A stretch of 64,000 nt of DNA from Salvator merianae. Its lineage: Eukaryota > Chordata > Lepidosauria > Squamata > Teiidae. A program made the position numbers and the translations under genes. The notes below the pieces were generated by a model. The model searched no databases. It was not told where the DNA came from and worked only from the letters and a program-made list of their open reading frames with translations. Positions 34,773-48,000 of this stretch are shown piece after piece; within the stretch, counting starts at the first letter, position 1, and each line of letters starts with the position of its first letter. The stretch lies in NCBI GenBank assembly GCA_003586115.2, contig QVOM02000119.1, forward strand, positions 48,261,428-48,325,427. Direction: 5' to 3'.

Positions 34773-36494
34773 GTAGATAAAATAGTGTGTGTGTTATAGT
34801 TCTGTGAACAGAAAGAACTGTAGAGTTGTTCGTTAGCATATCAGAGGGAGCTCTCTGCCTCATCATTGATGATGCTCCCTCCTAGCCCTTTGTGGCAAAT
34901 TTTTAAAGGCCAAAGGGATTGTGGGGGGAAAAAAACCTTTGCTGAAAGTAAAGTTTTGCCACCATCCTTCCATTGCAGGGTATGATCTGATGGTCAGTGA
35001 AGCAAAATAGCTGGAGCACCAGTCTTAGAATCTAGAATTCCCTGAGTGTAAATCCCTTCTCTGCCATGGAAGCTCCTGGGGTGATTTTAGACCAGTAACC
35101 TCCTTTTAGACTAACCTACTTCACAGGTTCTTGTGAGGATAAAGTAGAAGGGAGAAGAAAGGTGTGCTCTGTTTTGGGCTCCTTGGTTAAAAGGTGAAAT
35201 ATAAATACCACAAATAATGGACCTCCACTAACTCAAGGTAGTTCATGTCAATAAGAAAACCCAAACTGCAATAGAATAGTAACCATTAAAAAGCCAAAAT
35301 ACTGGTTAAAACAGACAAGTGTACCTAAGTGGGCAAAACTAGAACACTGCTTCAAGAATTTATTTACTTTTTTGCAGCCATCCTTTAATCGTGTCCTGGT
35401 CCTTGTCCTTCAGAGCATTGTGCTTCAGAGCTTGCCATTTAAGTTGCAGTACAGTGATTCTGGATACTCATGACCCTGGCAACTGATTTCCTGTTGCAGG
35501 GACTTTTTCTCACACTGTACTTTTTTTAAAAAAAAATTAGCATCATGCACAAAATATCCTTGAAATATCAAACTGGATACTTCAATATTCATTGCATGGC
35601 TTCTTATTCTTGTATAGTATATATATTAGAATTCTTGGCACTGAAGTCTCATAACAATTTAGCAAGCCTCCTGTACATCAAGCCTAGCAGCTGGAATCAA
35701 ATTTCTTAAGTTCTTTCTTGACAGTTGCAAAAATGTTCTGCAGCTGCAAAGGAAACAGAAATTATGTTAGCTCTTTAGTTTTCAATCCCTTTTCCTCTCC
35801 CTCTCTATGTTGAAAATGAATCAGGCCTTAATATCCTGTCTTACAAAACTCTTGTGAAGTAAGAACTCTTTGTGATCGTTTTCAAACAGTGCTACGAATA
35901 AAACATTACACAAAGTACACTCTTATTATTGTTGTATATTGGGATAGGTAAGATCTAACCTTATCGTGAGTCTTGTTTCTACCTGTGAATAACAAGCACT
36001 ACTTTCCTAACACTACAAAAATGAAAGCATTTGACAATTAACACTTAGGTTGTGTCTATACAGCCATTATCAGCCATCTGCTTGACTGGGGGTGGGGCAG
36101 GCAAATGCCAACATGCCAACATGCCAGATCTGTTTGGTTTCTCCACCCTAGTAGCTTCCAGGTTAAACCACTCTGATGGCATCCCTCAGTAGCCCAGTCA
36201 ATATGTTGGTAACTGGTGGATTCCACCTGCGAAAGAGTTCCTAGGAGATCAGAGGGACAAAAAATCACCTTAGACATTTGTACCCAGTGCCCACTCCCGT
36301 CTACCCTGAGGACAAGGACATCTAACTCTGCATGATTTTTAATGATATTTGAATGGGTCCTTAAGAGCAAACAGATTTGCTTGGTCAACAGCATTGTATC
36401 AGTGTGTGTATGCGAAATGCAGCTTTAAAGGCTGTTACATTCTTAATAACAATGAAAAAACCCTCTATATATTTACATATAATTCTTTTTATAG
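34773..36494 (+). other. FGD6: FGD6 intron 3
   Basis: It contains a SINE-like copy at 35000-35218. The segment 36050-36330 is GC-richer, with CATGCCAA repeated at 36111-36127, and may be a decayed mobile element, but no ends could be defined. Nothing else is supported. Confidence 0.7.
35000..35218 (+). repeat. SINE of MIR/Sauria-like type
   Basis: AGTGTAAATCCCTTCTCTGCCATGGAAGCTC, then CTAACCTACTTCACAGGTTCTTGTGAGGATAAAGT and a tail near AAATATAAATACCA follow the layout of tRNA-derived SINEs common in squamates. Subfamily not assigned. Confidence 0.65.
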
Positions 36495-36562
36495 ATTAAA
36501 GCAGCTGGGAAGAAAACAAAGGTTTACCATATTGCTAAAGAAATTATGAGCTCTGAAAAAGT
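36495..36562 (+). CDS. FGD6: FGD6 exon 4, start of DH domain
   Basis: The 68-nt exon encodes residues 843 to 865, including KVYHIAKEIMSSEKV, the first conserved helix of the DH (RhoGEF) domain. Val865 is split (GT plus G) across an 89-bp intron. The donor is GTAAGT. Confidence 0.95.
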
Positions 36563-36651
36563 GTAAGTATTAGCATGAAATTGTGTGTCAGTACTTCTGT
36601 TTGCAATCGCAGTTTAGATAATGTGTGTTTTCTCCCTTGTTTTTGAAATAG

Positions 36652-36682
36652 GTTTGTAGACGTGCTGAAGCTTTTGCACATT
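36652..36682 (+). CDS. FGD6: FGD6 exon 5, DH domain
   Basis: A 31-nt micro-exon encodes VFVDVLKLLHI (residues 865 to 875), identical to human FGD6 as I recall it. The acceptor is AAATAG and the donor is GTAAGT. The very short exon is easily missed by gene finders. Confidence 0.93.
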
Positions 36683-39600
36683 GTAAGTAACATTGTTCAT
36701 ATATATGCTTCATCAAAATAAACATTACATTCTATACAGAAAAGTATTCAGTTTTTCAAATGTGCTTTTCAAAAACAACTGTGCAGCAATTAAAGGGGTT
36801 AAAAGTGTGAACTCTTAGAATGTTTCCTAGTTGAAAGGCATTAATATTTTATTTAAATTGAGCAAATAAAATTTTGATTGAATGTTACAAATTTGTACAA
36901 AGTGTTCTCTGTTGTGACCAGAATAGTTCTAAGTCTGAAGACGGATGGGTAGAAAAACTAAAAAAAAAACATACTTTGCATTTAGGAATTCTTGTGCATT
37001 AATAGCTTGGTCAGAATGGTGCAGAACAGTGGTTTTTTTATTGTTTTGCTTTTGATTTCTGAAAAAAAAAACCATTTCTGGGTAGATAGATTCTTATACA
37101 GCAAGGAGAGCAAAACTGTTATAACATAAGATTTAATGTCAGTATTGTAGTTTTTCAGCTGCATTCTGCGAAGTATCAAAGGTAGGAGAAAAATGTTATA
37201 GAGCACCTTCATTTTTCCTGGCCAAACTGGGATTCTGTCTATTAGACACTGTATCCTGGTTTGGGCTTCCTGGTTCATTTCCATCATTCTCTAACCTTGT
37301 TTGCAGTCTTCTACTGGTAGTTCTAAATTCCTAGGGAACTGTTAACAGATTATTGTTCTAAAAATCAAAATCAAAGAAAGCTAAAGTGCCATGACTATAT
37401 TATAGGACTAGGATAATTTTTTATGATTTAGGTCATGTAAAAACCATCTAACACCATCTAAGTGTGTTTAATTGCACCCCTCTGGATGTTCTTGAATGTT
37501 TCCTGTCATTGCCATTTGACAGACTGGCTGACGCTGTTGGGAGGTCTAGTTTAGAAATATATGGAGGCCTACAATTTGATCTAAAAGTTATACAGTATAC
37601 TGTTAGTCTTTTGGGAGGGTGCTGCTGTCTTCATGTGTTGTCATCACTGGATCCTGACTATGTTCAGGCCAGTACTGTTGGCACTGAAAAATAAAATTAC
37701 TTGAAATTTTACTTGTCTAGTAACTATCTGTTACAAGACAGGCACATATCTGCAGGTGTGACTATACAGCAGTCCTGACATGTTTGGGTTAAGATCAGGT
37801 GGAAATCCTGGTCTGCCCTTTCCTTTTCTTTTTTCTGAGTCAGTCTCTGGCAATACTGCCACTGTTAAAAAGAGATTGCTTCTTATATCACTCAGTAATG
37901 ATGATGTACTTATCTTGGTGCCTTTTTACCGGGATTTTACTCTTGAAATTTGTTGGATTTTGGGGGTACATTGATTGACATTCAAATTGAAGTGGTTCTT
38001 GAATTGCTAGGTAGTGTTTATGTTTAGCTAGGTCCTAAAGACACTGTTTTCAAGTGTTGCAAAAATGTATGTGAGCTTGACTTGCCAAACAACCGGGTCT
38101 GAATCTGACTGTTCAGGCTTTGCTGTTTGTTTGACAGTCAAAGTTCAGAAGTTTCTCAGGTCAGGGCTTTTTAATTGGACTGCTAATGCTCTCTAAATGA
38201 AAAAGATAACAGTTGTGCTCTCCAAACATGAAGCAAACCATTTTAAAAAAACTATGTTGTTATATTTAGTCAAAAGTATACACAGTAGAGTATGGTGCAG
38301 CCTTTAATATTTTAATTGCCCATATGCAACAATTTGGAAATGGGATAGAACCACAGGAGACTATAATTCCTGTGATACTTAGTGAGGGTGAATAGTGAGG
38401 GTCATGGGACCTGTACTCTGAAAAAAGGAACTTTTAGCCAATTCTGGACAGAAAGTTGATAGTTGGGAAGAGGCTGGTTATTTATTTGTAGTAATTTGCC
38501 TTTAATAATTTACCTTATATTACTGAGTAGTCACAGGCTGGGGAAGATTGCAGTGCTGTTGAAGCAGGCAAAATAATAAGAGTAAAGCCTGTTCAGATCT
38601 ACATCTTGCCTTGGCACTGAAGCCACAATGTCATGGCAACCAATTGTCCACACACGGAGTGAGAGTACATATGGGCCTGCTGATTTCAGTGGCCTTTGCC
38701 ACCGTGAATACATACAACCTGAATATAATGAACAGAATTGTTATACAGTACCTGAGCTCTAAGCCATTATCTCATAATCACCTGTAATTTTCAACTGTCG
38801 CCCTTCAAATCTTTCCAGTTGTCATCGGGCCCAGCTAAACAAGCCAACGAGGATGTTGGAAGTTGTAGTACAACACTATCTACACAGCAGTATGTTAGTG
38901 AACTGCTTTCCTCACTGCTTCTATCTGAATCAGTTTTTCATAACCTCATAGCCACAGAACTGAGGTTTGTTCAGTCCCTTTCAAATCCAGATTTGAAAAT
39001 AATGTGGACAAGCAGATTTAGTCGAAAACTGTGCTTTCTATAAATGCAGCTGATTAAGAATTTGTTCAGCAGGGAGAAGAAGCATGTGAATACAAAGCTT
39101 ATTCAGGCAGTGTTGTAAACCAAAGCACAGACTTCACTGAGGAGTTTTTTTCTGGGGCAAATGAACTGTAGGTTATATAACTTTGCTATCTGGGTTAACA
39201 AAGGCTCCCTCATAAATAGAGTTGTGTTTGAGCTCTTCTAGCCAGCCAGGAGCAGAGAATTGTGACAAAGGCCTTTTAAATTGGGTGCTAGATTTTGCAA
39301 AACGATGTAGATTTTTTTAACAAAGCAAAAAAATGGATCTTTCTAACTCTGTAATTCAAGAAATACAGTACCAGTAGATCATTAACATTTATATGAGTAA
39401 TTGAGCCTCCTCAGGAACTTAACCTGGGCGCCATATGTTCATGTTAGAATCTGATGTTACCAAGCAATGAATAATGAAACTGGAAAGGTGTGCATTTTAT
39501 CTTATAGGGGAAAACTTAAGTTTTCTTCTTACCAAATATTATCATATATAAAAAACATTTTTGTTTTTTAAGTTAGATGTTCACTTCTACATGACTTTAC

Positions 39601-39806
39601 TTTCATTTGCAGGGTTACAAGCCACTTTGAAACTCAGCAAAGTTTTGCAACCAACCCATAAAAGGCAACAATAGGGACATAGTTAATCAATCATTCTCTG
39701 TCTTTGCTATTTGAGCATTTAGTACATCATATTGACCTGATGGTTTCCTTATGCCACATACTATTAAGCTAAACATAATAGTACAAAACATGATTTTACT
39801 ATCTTA

Positions 39807-40241
39807 GGCTGCCTCCAGACAGCAAGAGGCATTGCAGGATCTTGCCACACACACACACACACACACCCCAGCAAGCATAATAAACAATCACAGCCTTGGT
39901 CCCCTTACCTGGACATCTGCTGGGAGTTGCTGAACTGAAATTGAATTGTATAATCAGAAGGCCAGCCAAGAGCCTGCCCTACTTCCTTGGTTATTTTTCA
40001 TGCACTTGACTGGCTTCTGGTTATATGATCCATCTTTATTTTGGAAGTTCCCAGGAGACATCCAGGTAAGGAAGAATGATTATGGGAAACCTGGCAACAC
40101 TGCCAGATTTCCCACAATAGCAGTTTTATGGGGTATTGGCTCACTATCCTGGAACTGTACTGGGAATACCATGATCATGTCTGGAATTCCCAGTATAGTG
40201 CCAGGAGAATCACAAGTTTTAGCTTGTGTCTGGAGGCACCC
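39807..40241. mobile_element. Foldback DNA element, 435 bp, with TTA target duplication
   Basis: Ends are GGCTGCCTCCAGACAGC and, reverse-complemented, GGGTGCCTCCAGACAC. TTA flanks both sides (39804-39806 and 40242-40244), the 3-bp target typical of PIF/Harbinger elements. Inside, long arms pair: CCTTACCTGGACATCTGC with the later CCAGGAGACATCCAGGTAAGG, and ATAATCAGAAGGCCAGCCAAG with CTTGACTGGCTTCTGGTTAT. The RNA or single strand could form a long hairpin. A homologous copy lies at 51418-51849. It is non-coding. Confidence 0.8.
39846..39866. repeat. CA microsatellite
   Basis: About ten CA units lie inside the foldback element near its left end. Confidence 0.85.
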
Positions 40242-41429
40242 TTACCTACCTGTACAGTATTGCGGGTTAATTTTGCTTCTATAAGACCTTACCATGTAAA
40301 CCACTAGTTCTGTATATTGGGTTGAGCAGAGCTCCAGTTACTCTCATAGATAGAACTTTATTTTACACAGCATGAAGCACACATCTGTACTCTTTTCTGG
40401 GTAGAGTATATTGGAGGGGGAAAAAAGCGAAGGGTCACTGCTACTGAATCATAATCCAAAAAGAGCTAGACATCAAGTTTCTTAGAGTTTGTTGTTGTTC
40501 TAAATTCATAAATCAATGCATTCAGGATTGGTGCATAACACCAGCCTGGCCCATGCAAGATTCTAAGCATTTTCTCATTCCTTGTATTTTGTTTTGGATT
40601 TTTGTTTTGTTTTTCTGTTGCTGTTAAATGTTATCCTTGTTATGCTTAGCTTAAAGCTCTCTGGAGCTACTGTGTTCCATCTGGTTCTATTTACTACATG
40701 TATAGTAATTCCTTTACTTATCTGTATGTGCAGAGGCTGTGTCTGAAAGTGAAGAAACCACAGGGTTATAAAAAGGCTTGTTAAATTCTTTATGGCCAGT
40801 TGGCTGACAAGATGTAAAAACACCACATTTCCATTTGAATAAGGCCATCTGTCTTCATTGAAATCTAGTGCAATGAAGTCTGTATACTAAAAGACATTCT
40901 CTCCTCCTTTCCTGCTTTAAGTCATCCAATTTTAAAAGATGTTTGAAGAAGTCATAGAAAAGGAGAATACTGAGGAAATACCCTCCCCAAATCATCAAAC
41001 ACTTGTGTGTGTATTTATTGTCATATTTGTATACTTAATAGTGAAATACATAAAAGGAAGCAGAGTATCTGTCCTATTTTTCATTCTCCTTCAGCATACG
41101 TTAAATATTAAAAAAAACTAGGTAGAGTAGAAATGTAGCACACTTCTTTCTTTTAGTCCTGTCTTAATACCTCTAACCTGCAGATGTTGGAGTTGCTAGA
41201 GTATAAGTAGGGTAGGTATGACAGCAAGAATGAGTCCATCAATATTATACTAGAGAACAGTAAACTTCTTACAGCTACAGTATCAGTCCTACCTTAATTT
41301 TGCTTCTTTTGTAGTGCTCAGAAGTGCCTACATTTGGGCGGCATGTTCAGTCCCAGGCAAACAGGCCAATAATTGGCCGGAGATCAGTTCCTCAAATTGT
41401 GTTTACATTTATCATTTGTACTGTAATAG

Positions 41430-41581
41430 GATTTCCGGGATTCAGTGGCACATGCTTCCAGGCAGCTTGGAAAACCAGTAATTGAAGACAGGATCCTGAA
41501 TCAGATCCTATATTACCTACCTCAACTGTATGAGCTTAATCGGGACCTTTTGAGAGAACTTGAAGAGCGGCTGTCTCATTG
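41430..41581 (+). CDS. FGD6: FGD6 exon 6, DH domain
   Basis: The 152-nt exon encodes residues 876 to 926, beginning DFRDSVAHASRQLGKPVIED and continuing RILNQILYYLPQLYELNRDL. It corresponds to the CDC42-contacting first half of the DH bundle. Trp926 is split (TG plus G). Compared with human, the segment differs at only a few positions, such as RELEERLSHW. Confidence 0.96.
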
Positions 41582-42194
41582 GTAATTTATATACCCTGGG
41601 CATCTATTTCTTAGTTGCCATAGGAAGATGTTAATCTGAAATAGAGTTTCTCAACTTCTAGTGAAGTATACCTTTTGTAGTCTACAAATGTATGAGTCTG
41701 CAATGTCACTTTTATCAAAGATTTTAGCTAAGGGTGTGTTTGGGGATGTAATTGCTTATGCTAGAGAACTACAGCCATATACATCATTGGGGAAAAGAAA
41801 GGAGTCCAAAGATGTCAAGCCATTTTTCTGCTTCCTCTCAGTCACAATCAAATCACCTGAAGAACATGGAAGTCCTAAGAGTATTTTGCAACAACTAGGG
41901 ATATACAGAACCAGTTATGTTATGAACTGATTCAGCACAAATCAGAGCAGTTGATGGCTTTGACTTAAACCAAAGCCCTCTGCAGGTTTGGAGGTTCGAC
42001 GTCAAACAGAACCCTTTTGTCTTAAATAGGCTAATTTCTGTCTCCTCACATTTATTTGGATAACATGTTCTAGAACTGAGGAAGGAGGGGTTGAATATTT
42101 AAATTCTCAAGATCTCCTGGCCTTTTTGTGAATTGCTTGTGCGGTAAATACAGCCTTAATGTAACTTTTAATAATTCATGGTGTTAAATTCTAG
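41582..42194 (+). other. FGD6: FGD6 intron 6
   Basis: A 613-bp intron with no recognised repeat or feature. Acceptor TTCTAG at 42189-42194. Confidence 0.85.
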
Positions 42195-42351
42195 GACTGA
42201 TCATCAGAGAATTGCTGATATATTTGTGAAAAAAGGACCTTACTTAAAGATGTATTCAACTTATATCAAAGAATTCGATAAGAATGTAGCCCTCCTAGAT
42301 GAACAATGCAAGAAGAATCCTGCATTTGCTGCTGCTGTTCGAGATTTTGAG
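42195..42351 (+). CDS. FGD6: FGD6 exon 7, DH domain
   Basis: The 157-nt exon encodes residues 926 to 978. It contains HQRIADIFVKKGPYLKMYST, then YIKEFDKNVALLDEQCKKNP and FAAAVRDFE. It is nearly identical to human FGD6. The donor is GAG-GTAACT. Confidence 0.96.
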
Positions 42352-45011
42352 GTAACTGAACCTTTGTAAACTCTGTGTCCTGGCAGTGAATTTAACAGCT
42401 GCCTTACACAATACTGGAATTCCAAATTCTTACATCTCTTATCAGGTGATATTCACAGTTTTACACTTTTTGTCTGTTTAAATACATAGGTCCAGGAGCT
42501 TTTCAGAGTGAATGTTTGTCTCTCCAAACCTTGATTTTAATCATGTTTTTATATAGCTATTATGGAAATTTTTATATAGCTATCATGGAAATTTCAGCTG
42601 TTTTTATTCTCTGTTATATAAAGCACTTCAAAATTATATTTTAATAGAAAGCAGTATATAAATATTTTAAATAAATATCCCCATTAATGCTTATCAAGGT
42701 ACAGCTGACAAAAGGTGTTGATAACATATCATGAACAACACAAATGGCAAATGTATAAAATTTTGTATATTGTTACAATTTATTTTTTTTTTATTTGTCA
42801 ATGGTTGGTTAAAATCAGCAATTGAATATATTGATTCAATTAATTTTTGTCAATTTAGGCATCCAAGATAGAGACAAGTCCCAATTAATACATTTCTAAT
42901 TATGTTGAAATCTTCAGTAATAAACTTATGCAATCTTTGATCACAAAGCTATATTGTTTGTCCTGTGAACTTCAGATGCATAATTTCTTACACATTTTGA
43001 AAAGATAACCTAAATTCTGATCTCTCACTCACCAGACTAGGTTTTGTAGAACATTAGCTGTGGGGGTTCTAGTTCCTCTTCTTTTTCAGTGAACTGGCAA
43101 AAGCTAATGTGAAAAGCAGGGCTTGAGAGTTTTATTTCATGGAAATTTGTCACAGTGGTTCTGTTCTTATAAGCTAGCAAGGAGGAGTCATCAGATGCAA
43201 TTTGGCAACTCCATCCTGCGTATGTATGTGCATCCAATGACATATGCAACAGCAGTTAAGGAAGGAAATGTAAACAAGAGAAACTGCTGTTCCTTCAATA
43301 AGGAGCCTCTTGTCAACTTCATTCAAGTCCCATACCCACAGTAAATGATTTTTCAGGCTGTTTAAGAGAATGGAATGTTAAAAATCAGGTCAAACCTTGT
43401 GACTAAAGCTGGGTCCTTTGAGATTTTGTCTCCTGCCAGAACGCAAATCCAAGACATCATGGATCCATTTCTCTTTAATTACAGCTTGCCCAGTGTACTG
43501 TATGTAGGTTTGGGGACTAATTTATTTGAAGGCGTGGTTCCTCAGATTTGTTAAGACAGAAGATTGTTATTTTCTGTAAAGCATTGCAGCTGCTTTTCTC
43601 CTTTGCTTGCGGCAGAGGAGCAGGAACAATTATCCTTGGCTCATGTGGGGGAATTGGCTGATGTCACAGCATGTGAATCTGCAAGTGAACCTTGTTTCTG
43701 TACATCAAAGAACTCTAAGTCCAAGCTAACCTGTTGTTTTCTCATAGTTTAAAGTGATAAACCAGTATGAGTTCTGTACTAGTGGAGAGGGCTTCTACAA
43801 GCTTAGTTCAGAGCACTCAGTTCTGTCACTGTCCTGACTCGGTGAAGTCTTCTGTGTTTTATCCTATTCTATTCCAGAAAGTCTGCCAGTCTTTGAAGAG
43901 TATGCTGATGTCTTAAGTGAGTAGGAGGAATCAGCAAAAAGTAGGAGTAAGAACTAGGACAAGGTAGTAGCTTTTACCAGAATGACCAAGCACTACTGGA
44001 TATCACTATACATAAAATCCTTAGCCTTCCCTTATCTGTGTGTCTGGTCTATTGTGTATGCCTGTGTTGTTGATCATCACCCAGACAACAAAGCTTGACA
44101 GCAAAGAGGCCTGGGCAGGGTCACATAACCAGTCCAGCACCATTGTTGCAACTTTGCCAGGCATCTTTATGCCCTCTTGTTCTGGTAGGACTGGCAGTAG
44201 GGCCCCACTGACTCACTGCTCATTTCTGGAGCCCTGCGGTCCCTTGTCCTTCCACCACTGTTGTGTTCCATTGTATTATTCTCTTATAGTGCCAAGAGTG
44301 TTATCCTGGGATCTCCTGGGTGAGCAGATAGCCAGCAGATGGAGCTGCCCTGCTCAGGCAAGGCAGAGATGCAAAGGCAGGGGCTTGGGCACTGGCACAT
44401 TGAGGCTTGGGCTGTGAACCAGCAAAGAATAAGGGGCAGGACCCAGGTTTTGAGTGACCATGGACCACCACAGCCACTCAGGAAAGTTTGCTGCATTGTA
44501 TGTATTGTATACTGTGCTTCACCAGACTGTTAGCCACCTGAGGTGCATCACTTCAGACCAACATCTTCATCAGTCTTGTGCAGGAGGTAGAGAAGTAGGT
44601 GGTATAAGGGATGGGTAGGGAATGTGAGGACCAACAGTGATTATGGGTATTACAGTAGGGACTGGCTGTTAAGAGGGAGCTTGGTGATGTGAGGACCTTT
44701 GAGATCTTTGGGGAGATACAGCAAACGGTGAGGGAGCTTGGGAACTGGAATGGGTGGAAGGAAGGAGAGTTTCAGAGGCTTTGGGAGGTGAGCTTCTCAC
44801 ACATCCTGTTTGGAAAAGTGGACTTAGCAACTAGTAATCCATAAAAAACAGAATAACCATTTATCTTTCCCTCATCAGTCAATTTGTTTAGATATTATAT
44901 AATGGTAAGTGGCATGTAAAACTTAAAAATACTGTATTTTGTTCTAGTTCAGGTACATTATTGAAGAGAACTCCTTGATGTTTCTGTACTGTTTCTGGTT
45001 TGTTTTTTCAG
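42352..45011 (+). other. FGD6: FGD6 intron 7
   Basis: A 2.7-kb intron. The segment 44040-44530 is GC-rich and the plus and minus strands are both open there, but no protein family is recognised. No element ends could be defined. Other parts are AT-rich and without supported features. Acceptor TTTCAG at 45006-45011. Confidence 0.7.
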
Positions 45012-45099
45012 ATGAGCTCCCGCTGTGCTAGTTTGGCACTCAAGCACTATTTGCTCAAGCCCGTTCAAAGAATTCCTCAGTACAGGCTGCTTTTAACAG
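45012..45099 (+). CDS. FGD6: FGD6 exon 8, DH domain core helix
   Basis: The 88-nt exon encodes residues 979 to 1007 plus one base. It contains CASLALKHYLLKPVQRIPQY, the signature of conserved region 3 of DH domains (LLKPVQRIPQYRLLL), which contacts the GTPase. This is the strongest catalytic evidence in the window. Donor GTAAGA. Confidence 0.97.
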
Positions 45100-48000
45100 G
45101 TAAGAACTAGAAGACATTCAGTACAAGTAGCAGGGTCAACGTATTTTTGCTGAACTGAGATTGATGATAAAATTACTGAAGTTCTTCTAGTTTGCTCTAG
45201 GGAGGATAAAAATGTAAAGGAGAAAAATCTGATTCTTTTTCATGTTCTTTTGAATGTTTTGATGTTCATAAGCATCAGGTCACGCATATACCATACTGTG
45301 TTTCCACAGCTGTTTAGGTTAGTCCTGCTGTTTGAGAGAAAGAGCGGCATTGGTTTCAAAAGGGGAAGGGAGGATTTGAAATGAGATACAGTATAAATAT
45401 TTTTCTCATAACAAACGCTGATCTGTGCATATTTTGTTTTGTCACACTGCCAAAATTAGCTGTATGTATATTTTAAAAAAATAAATCCACATTTTGCCCT
45501 TCTGCAAAACACACTTCCTTCTTTCTTTTCTTTTTCGGATCAGTCTTTTGCAGGCATAAACACTTTTACTAGGAACTTGTTCTCCTGAAAACAATAGGCC
45601 TCCTTTTTATAAATGCATACAGGATTGTGCTAATAATTTTGAATAATGTATATCTGTGTGCTTTGGTTTAAAAGAACATAATTGTGCAGATAACATATTT
45701 TTACAAATGCATTATACAGTTTATCAAAGAGATTTTATTCTTCAAAATTAACAATACATGAGTCCATTCTGCATTGGGCCTTATTCCAGATTATTATCCT
45801 GGAATTGGAACCTGCTGTCCACATGCTGGTGCAGACTATGACAGTCCCCTATTCCAGGATAGAATCTGGAAAAAGGCCCATGGATTTTTTATTTTATCTG
45901 GCAACTGTACTAAAGATCCATCAAATGGAATATAACTTGAGAGCCAGAAAACTGAGCTCTCTGTGGACGGTGATTAATGTGGCTCCTCCTAACCTCGAGT
46001 TAATAAATGATAATATTATTTCAAGATTAACCAAAAAACCAAAAGATTTGATCTAACAATGTTAGATAACAATGTTTGTTTTACTATGAAGCAAAGGTGT
46101 GAAGTTTCAGTGCCATAGACAGTTTCATGTTCCTTTGCAAACATCCAATCCACAATGCTTTCTTTTGTTTTTTCTTTTTCTTTTTTTGCAATGCTTTTTA
46201 GGAATGGAGTCTTCACAAATAACGAGGAACTATTCTAAGTGCTCATTCTTTAAGAAAATATTATTACTTTAAAACAAAAAGTCCTTCAGCTTCTTCCAAC
46301 CTTCTTTGCCATTACTGATGACCAAGGATATTGTAGTGCTGCAACATCTTGAAGATTCAGATTTTGCAGCACTGATTTTATACTATCAGTATGCATAGAA
46401 TAACTTTGTACCCAGCCGAGTGACAAGGTACATCTATTTTTGTGTGCAGTTCTAAAAACCTATCTATGTAATACAGTTTTACACTTTTAGGCTACAAGTG
46501 TAACTCCCCAAGAAGAATCTCTGCAATAATCAGACCAGTACCATATATCATTTGGCTACAAGTGATTAAAAACAGTGAGGTATAGAACAGTGGTATCATC
46601 CACAAACTGCATAACTTTTACCTGTAGTGATGGGAGCAAAACATTATTTTGTAGTTACAAAAAATAGAAAGAAATAGTAACACCCCACTGAAAGTGTAGG
46701 CTGCTTTTACATAATAATTCTAAGCAATAGCATAGGTTTTTAGTGCTTTCTCTCTCTTTTTTCTTTGTTCTTCCAGATATTGCTTTACTGCTTTTAAACA
46801 GCATAATGGGTAATGGAACACATTAAAAAGTATCTTTTTACTTCACATTTGCTGCAGAAATTTTAAAATATTTTGCCAAAGATGCAGAAGACACTATTTA
46901 TACTGAGTGAAAGAAGTTCATATTTTCCTGCTTCCTTGCTATGATTTATTTTTCTTCCGTTAAGTTAGTGTACTGTCAAGACAGAAGCCATCAATGTCAG
47001 ATTATTACTCTAAAAATTTTAAGAGACACCATGGGGTGAGATTAAGAAACAAATTATTTCACAAGTTGTCTTCCCTACACGATAATTGCTTTTTAGGTTG
47101 TGTTCTAATGTTCTTTTTTGGAAATAGCTTCTCAGATTAATCCTCAACACTATTAATAAATAGGTGGTTGCGCTAACTTTCTGTGCTTATTTAAAACAAA
47201 AATTAGGAGAGCAGGGCTTGTACTGTTTTACTAAGGAGCTTGTTCCTGGAAGTGTTACAATTTGCCTCAAGTACCTATATTGGATCCTGTCTGGTAAGGG
47301 CTTCTGCTATTTGTGTAAGAGAGCTGAGAGGCAGTGAAGACATCCCCTAGTGGAAGGGATAGGGTGATTTATCATTCCCTAAAAAGTCCCTGCTCCTTCA
47401 GGACAAGCCTTTTTTCTTCTTTTTTTTGCGGGTGGAAAAGAGAAAGTAGTTGTTAAAAAGCAAACAATAGAACTTCCATTATCATCCTATCTTAACATTT
47501 TTCTACCCATTAAGCGCAATCTGGCGCATACATAGATTTGTGCAGATATGAGCTTTTTTCCCTAACATGGCAAGCAAAACCTCTTGAATTCTTGGACTAT
47601 AATCTTATATGTAATTAATTTGTGTGAAATCCCATAAGGCTTACCTTGGAGTCAGGAACCATAGGCTTGCACTATTGGTCATTTGCAACACAAATAGCTC
47701 AGTGAATATGGTAAGAACTGCTTGACTCAGTAATAATATACACATATAATGCTTAATCCACTTCTATAGTCTTTCTTGGTTGCTTGAGAGGTATGCTTAC
47801 TCTTTATAAGCTGTTGCATTTCCAAGAATAGAAAACAATTTAACCCGATTTCCTTCTGTTTAATTTCTCTCCTCCCTCCCTTCTTCCTTCTCCATCTCTT
47901 TTTGTTTATTATCTCTGCCTCTTTCTATTTGGGTCCTACCATAAGGAAAATGTAGGCTGTGTACTTTTAGGGGAAGGAGCTTTCCCTTTTTGCTTTCTGA

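Larger units (their letters stand above)
36683..41429 (+). other. FGD6: FGD6 intron 5
   Basis: This 4.7-kb intron contains a foldback element (39807-40241) with a short CA microsatellite inside it. The rest, 36690-39800 and 40245-41420, shows no element I can support. Acceptor TAATAG at 41424-41429. Confidence 0.8.

Noticed and set aside
39846..39866. CA repeat as a CRISPR-like or regulatory array
   Set aside because: It is a simple dinucleotide microsatellite; no spaced direct repeats occur anywhere in the window.
44040..44417. 125-codon plus-strand frame in FGD6 intron 7
   Set aside because: No recognisable domain, no splice context tying it to FGD6, and the opposite strand is also open over part of it.
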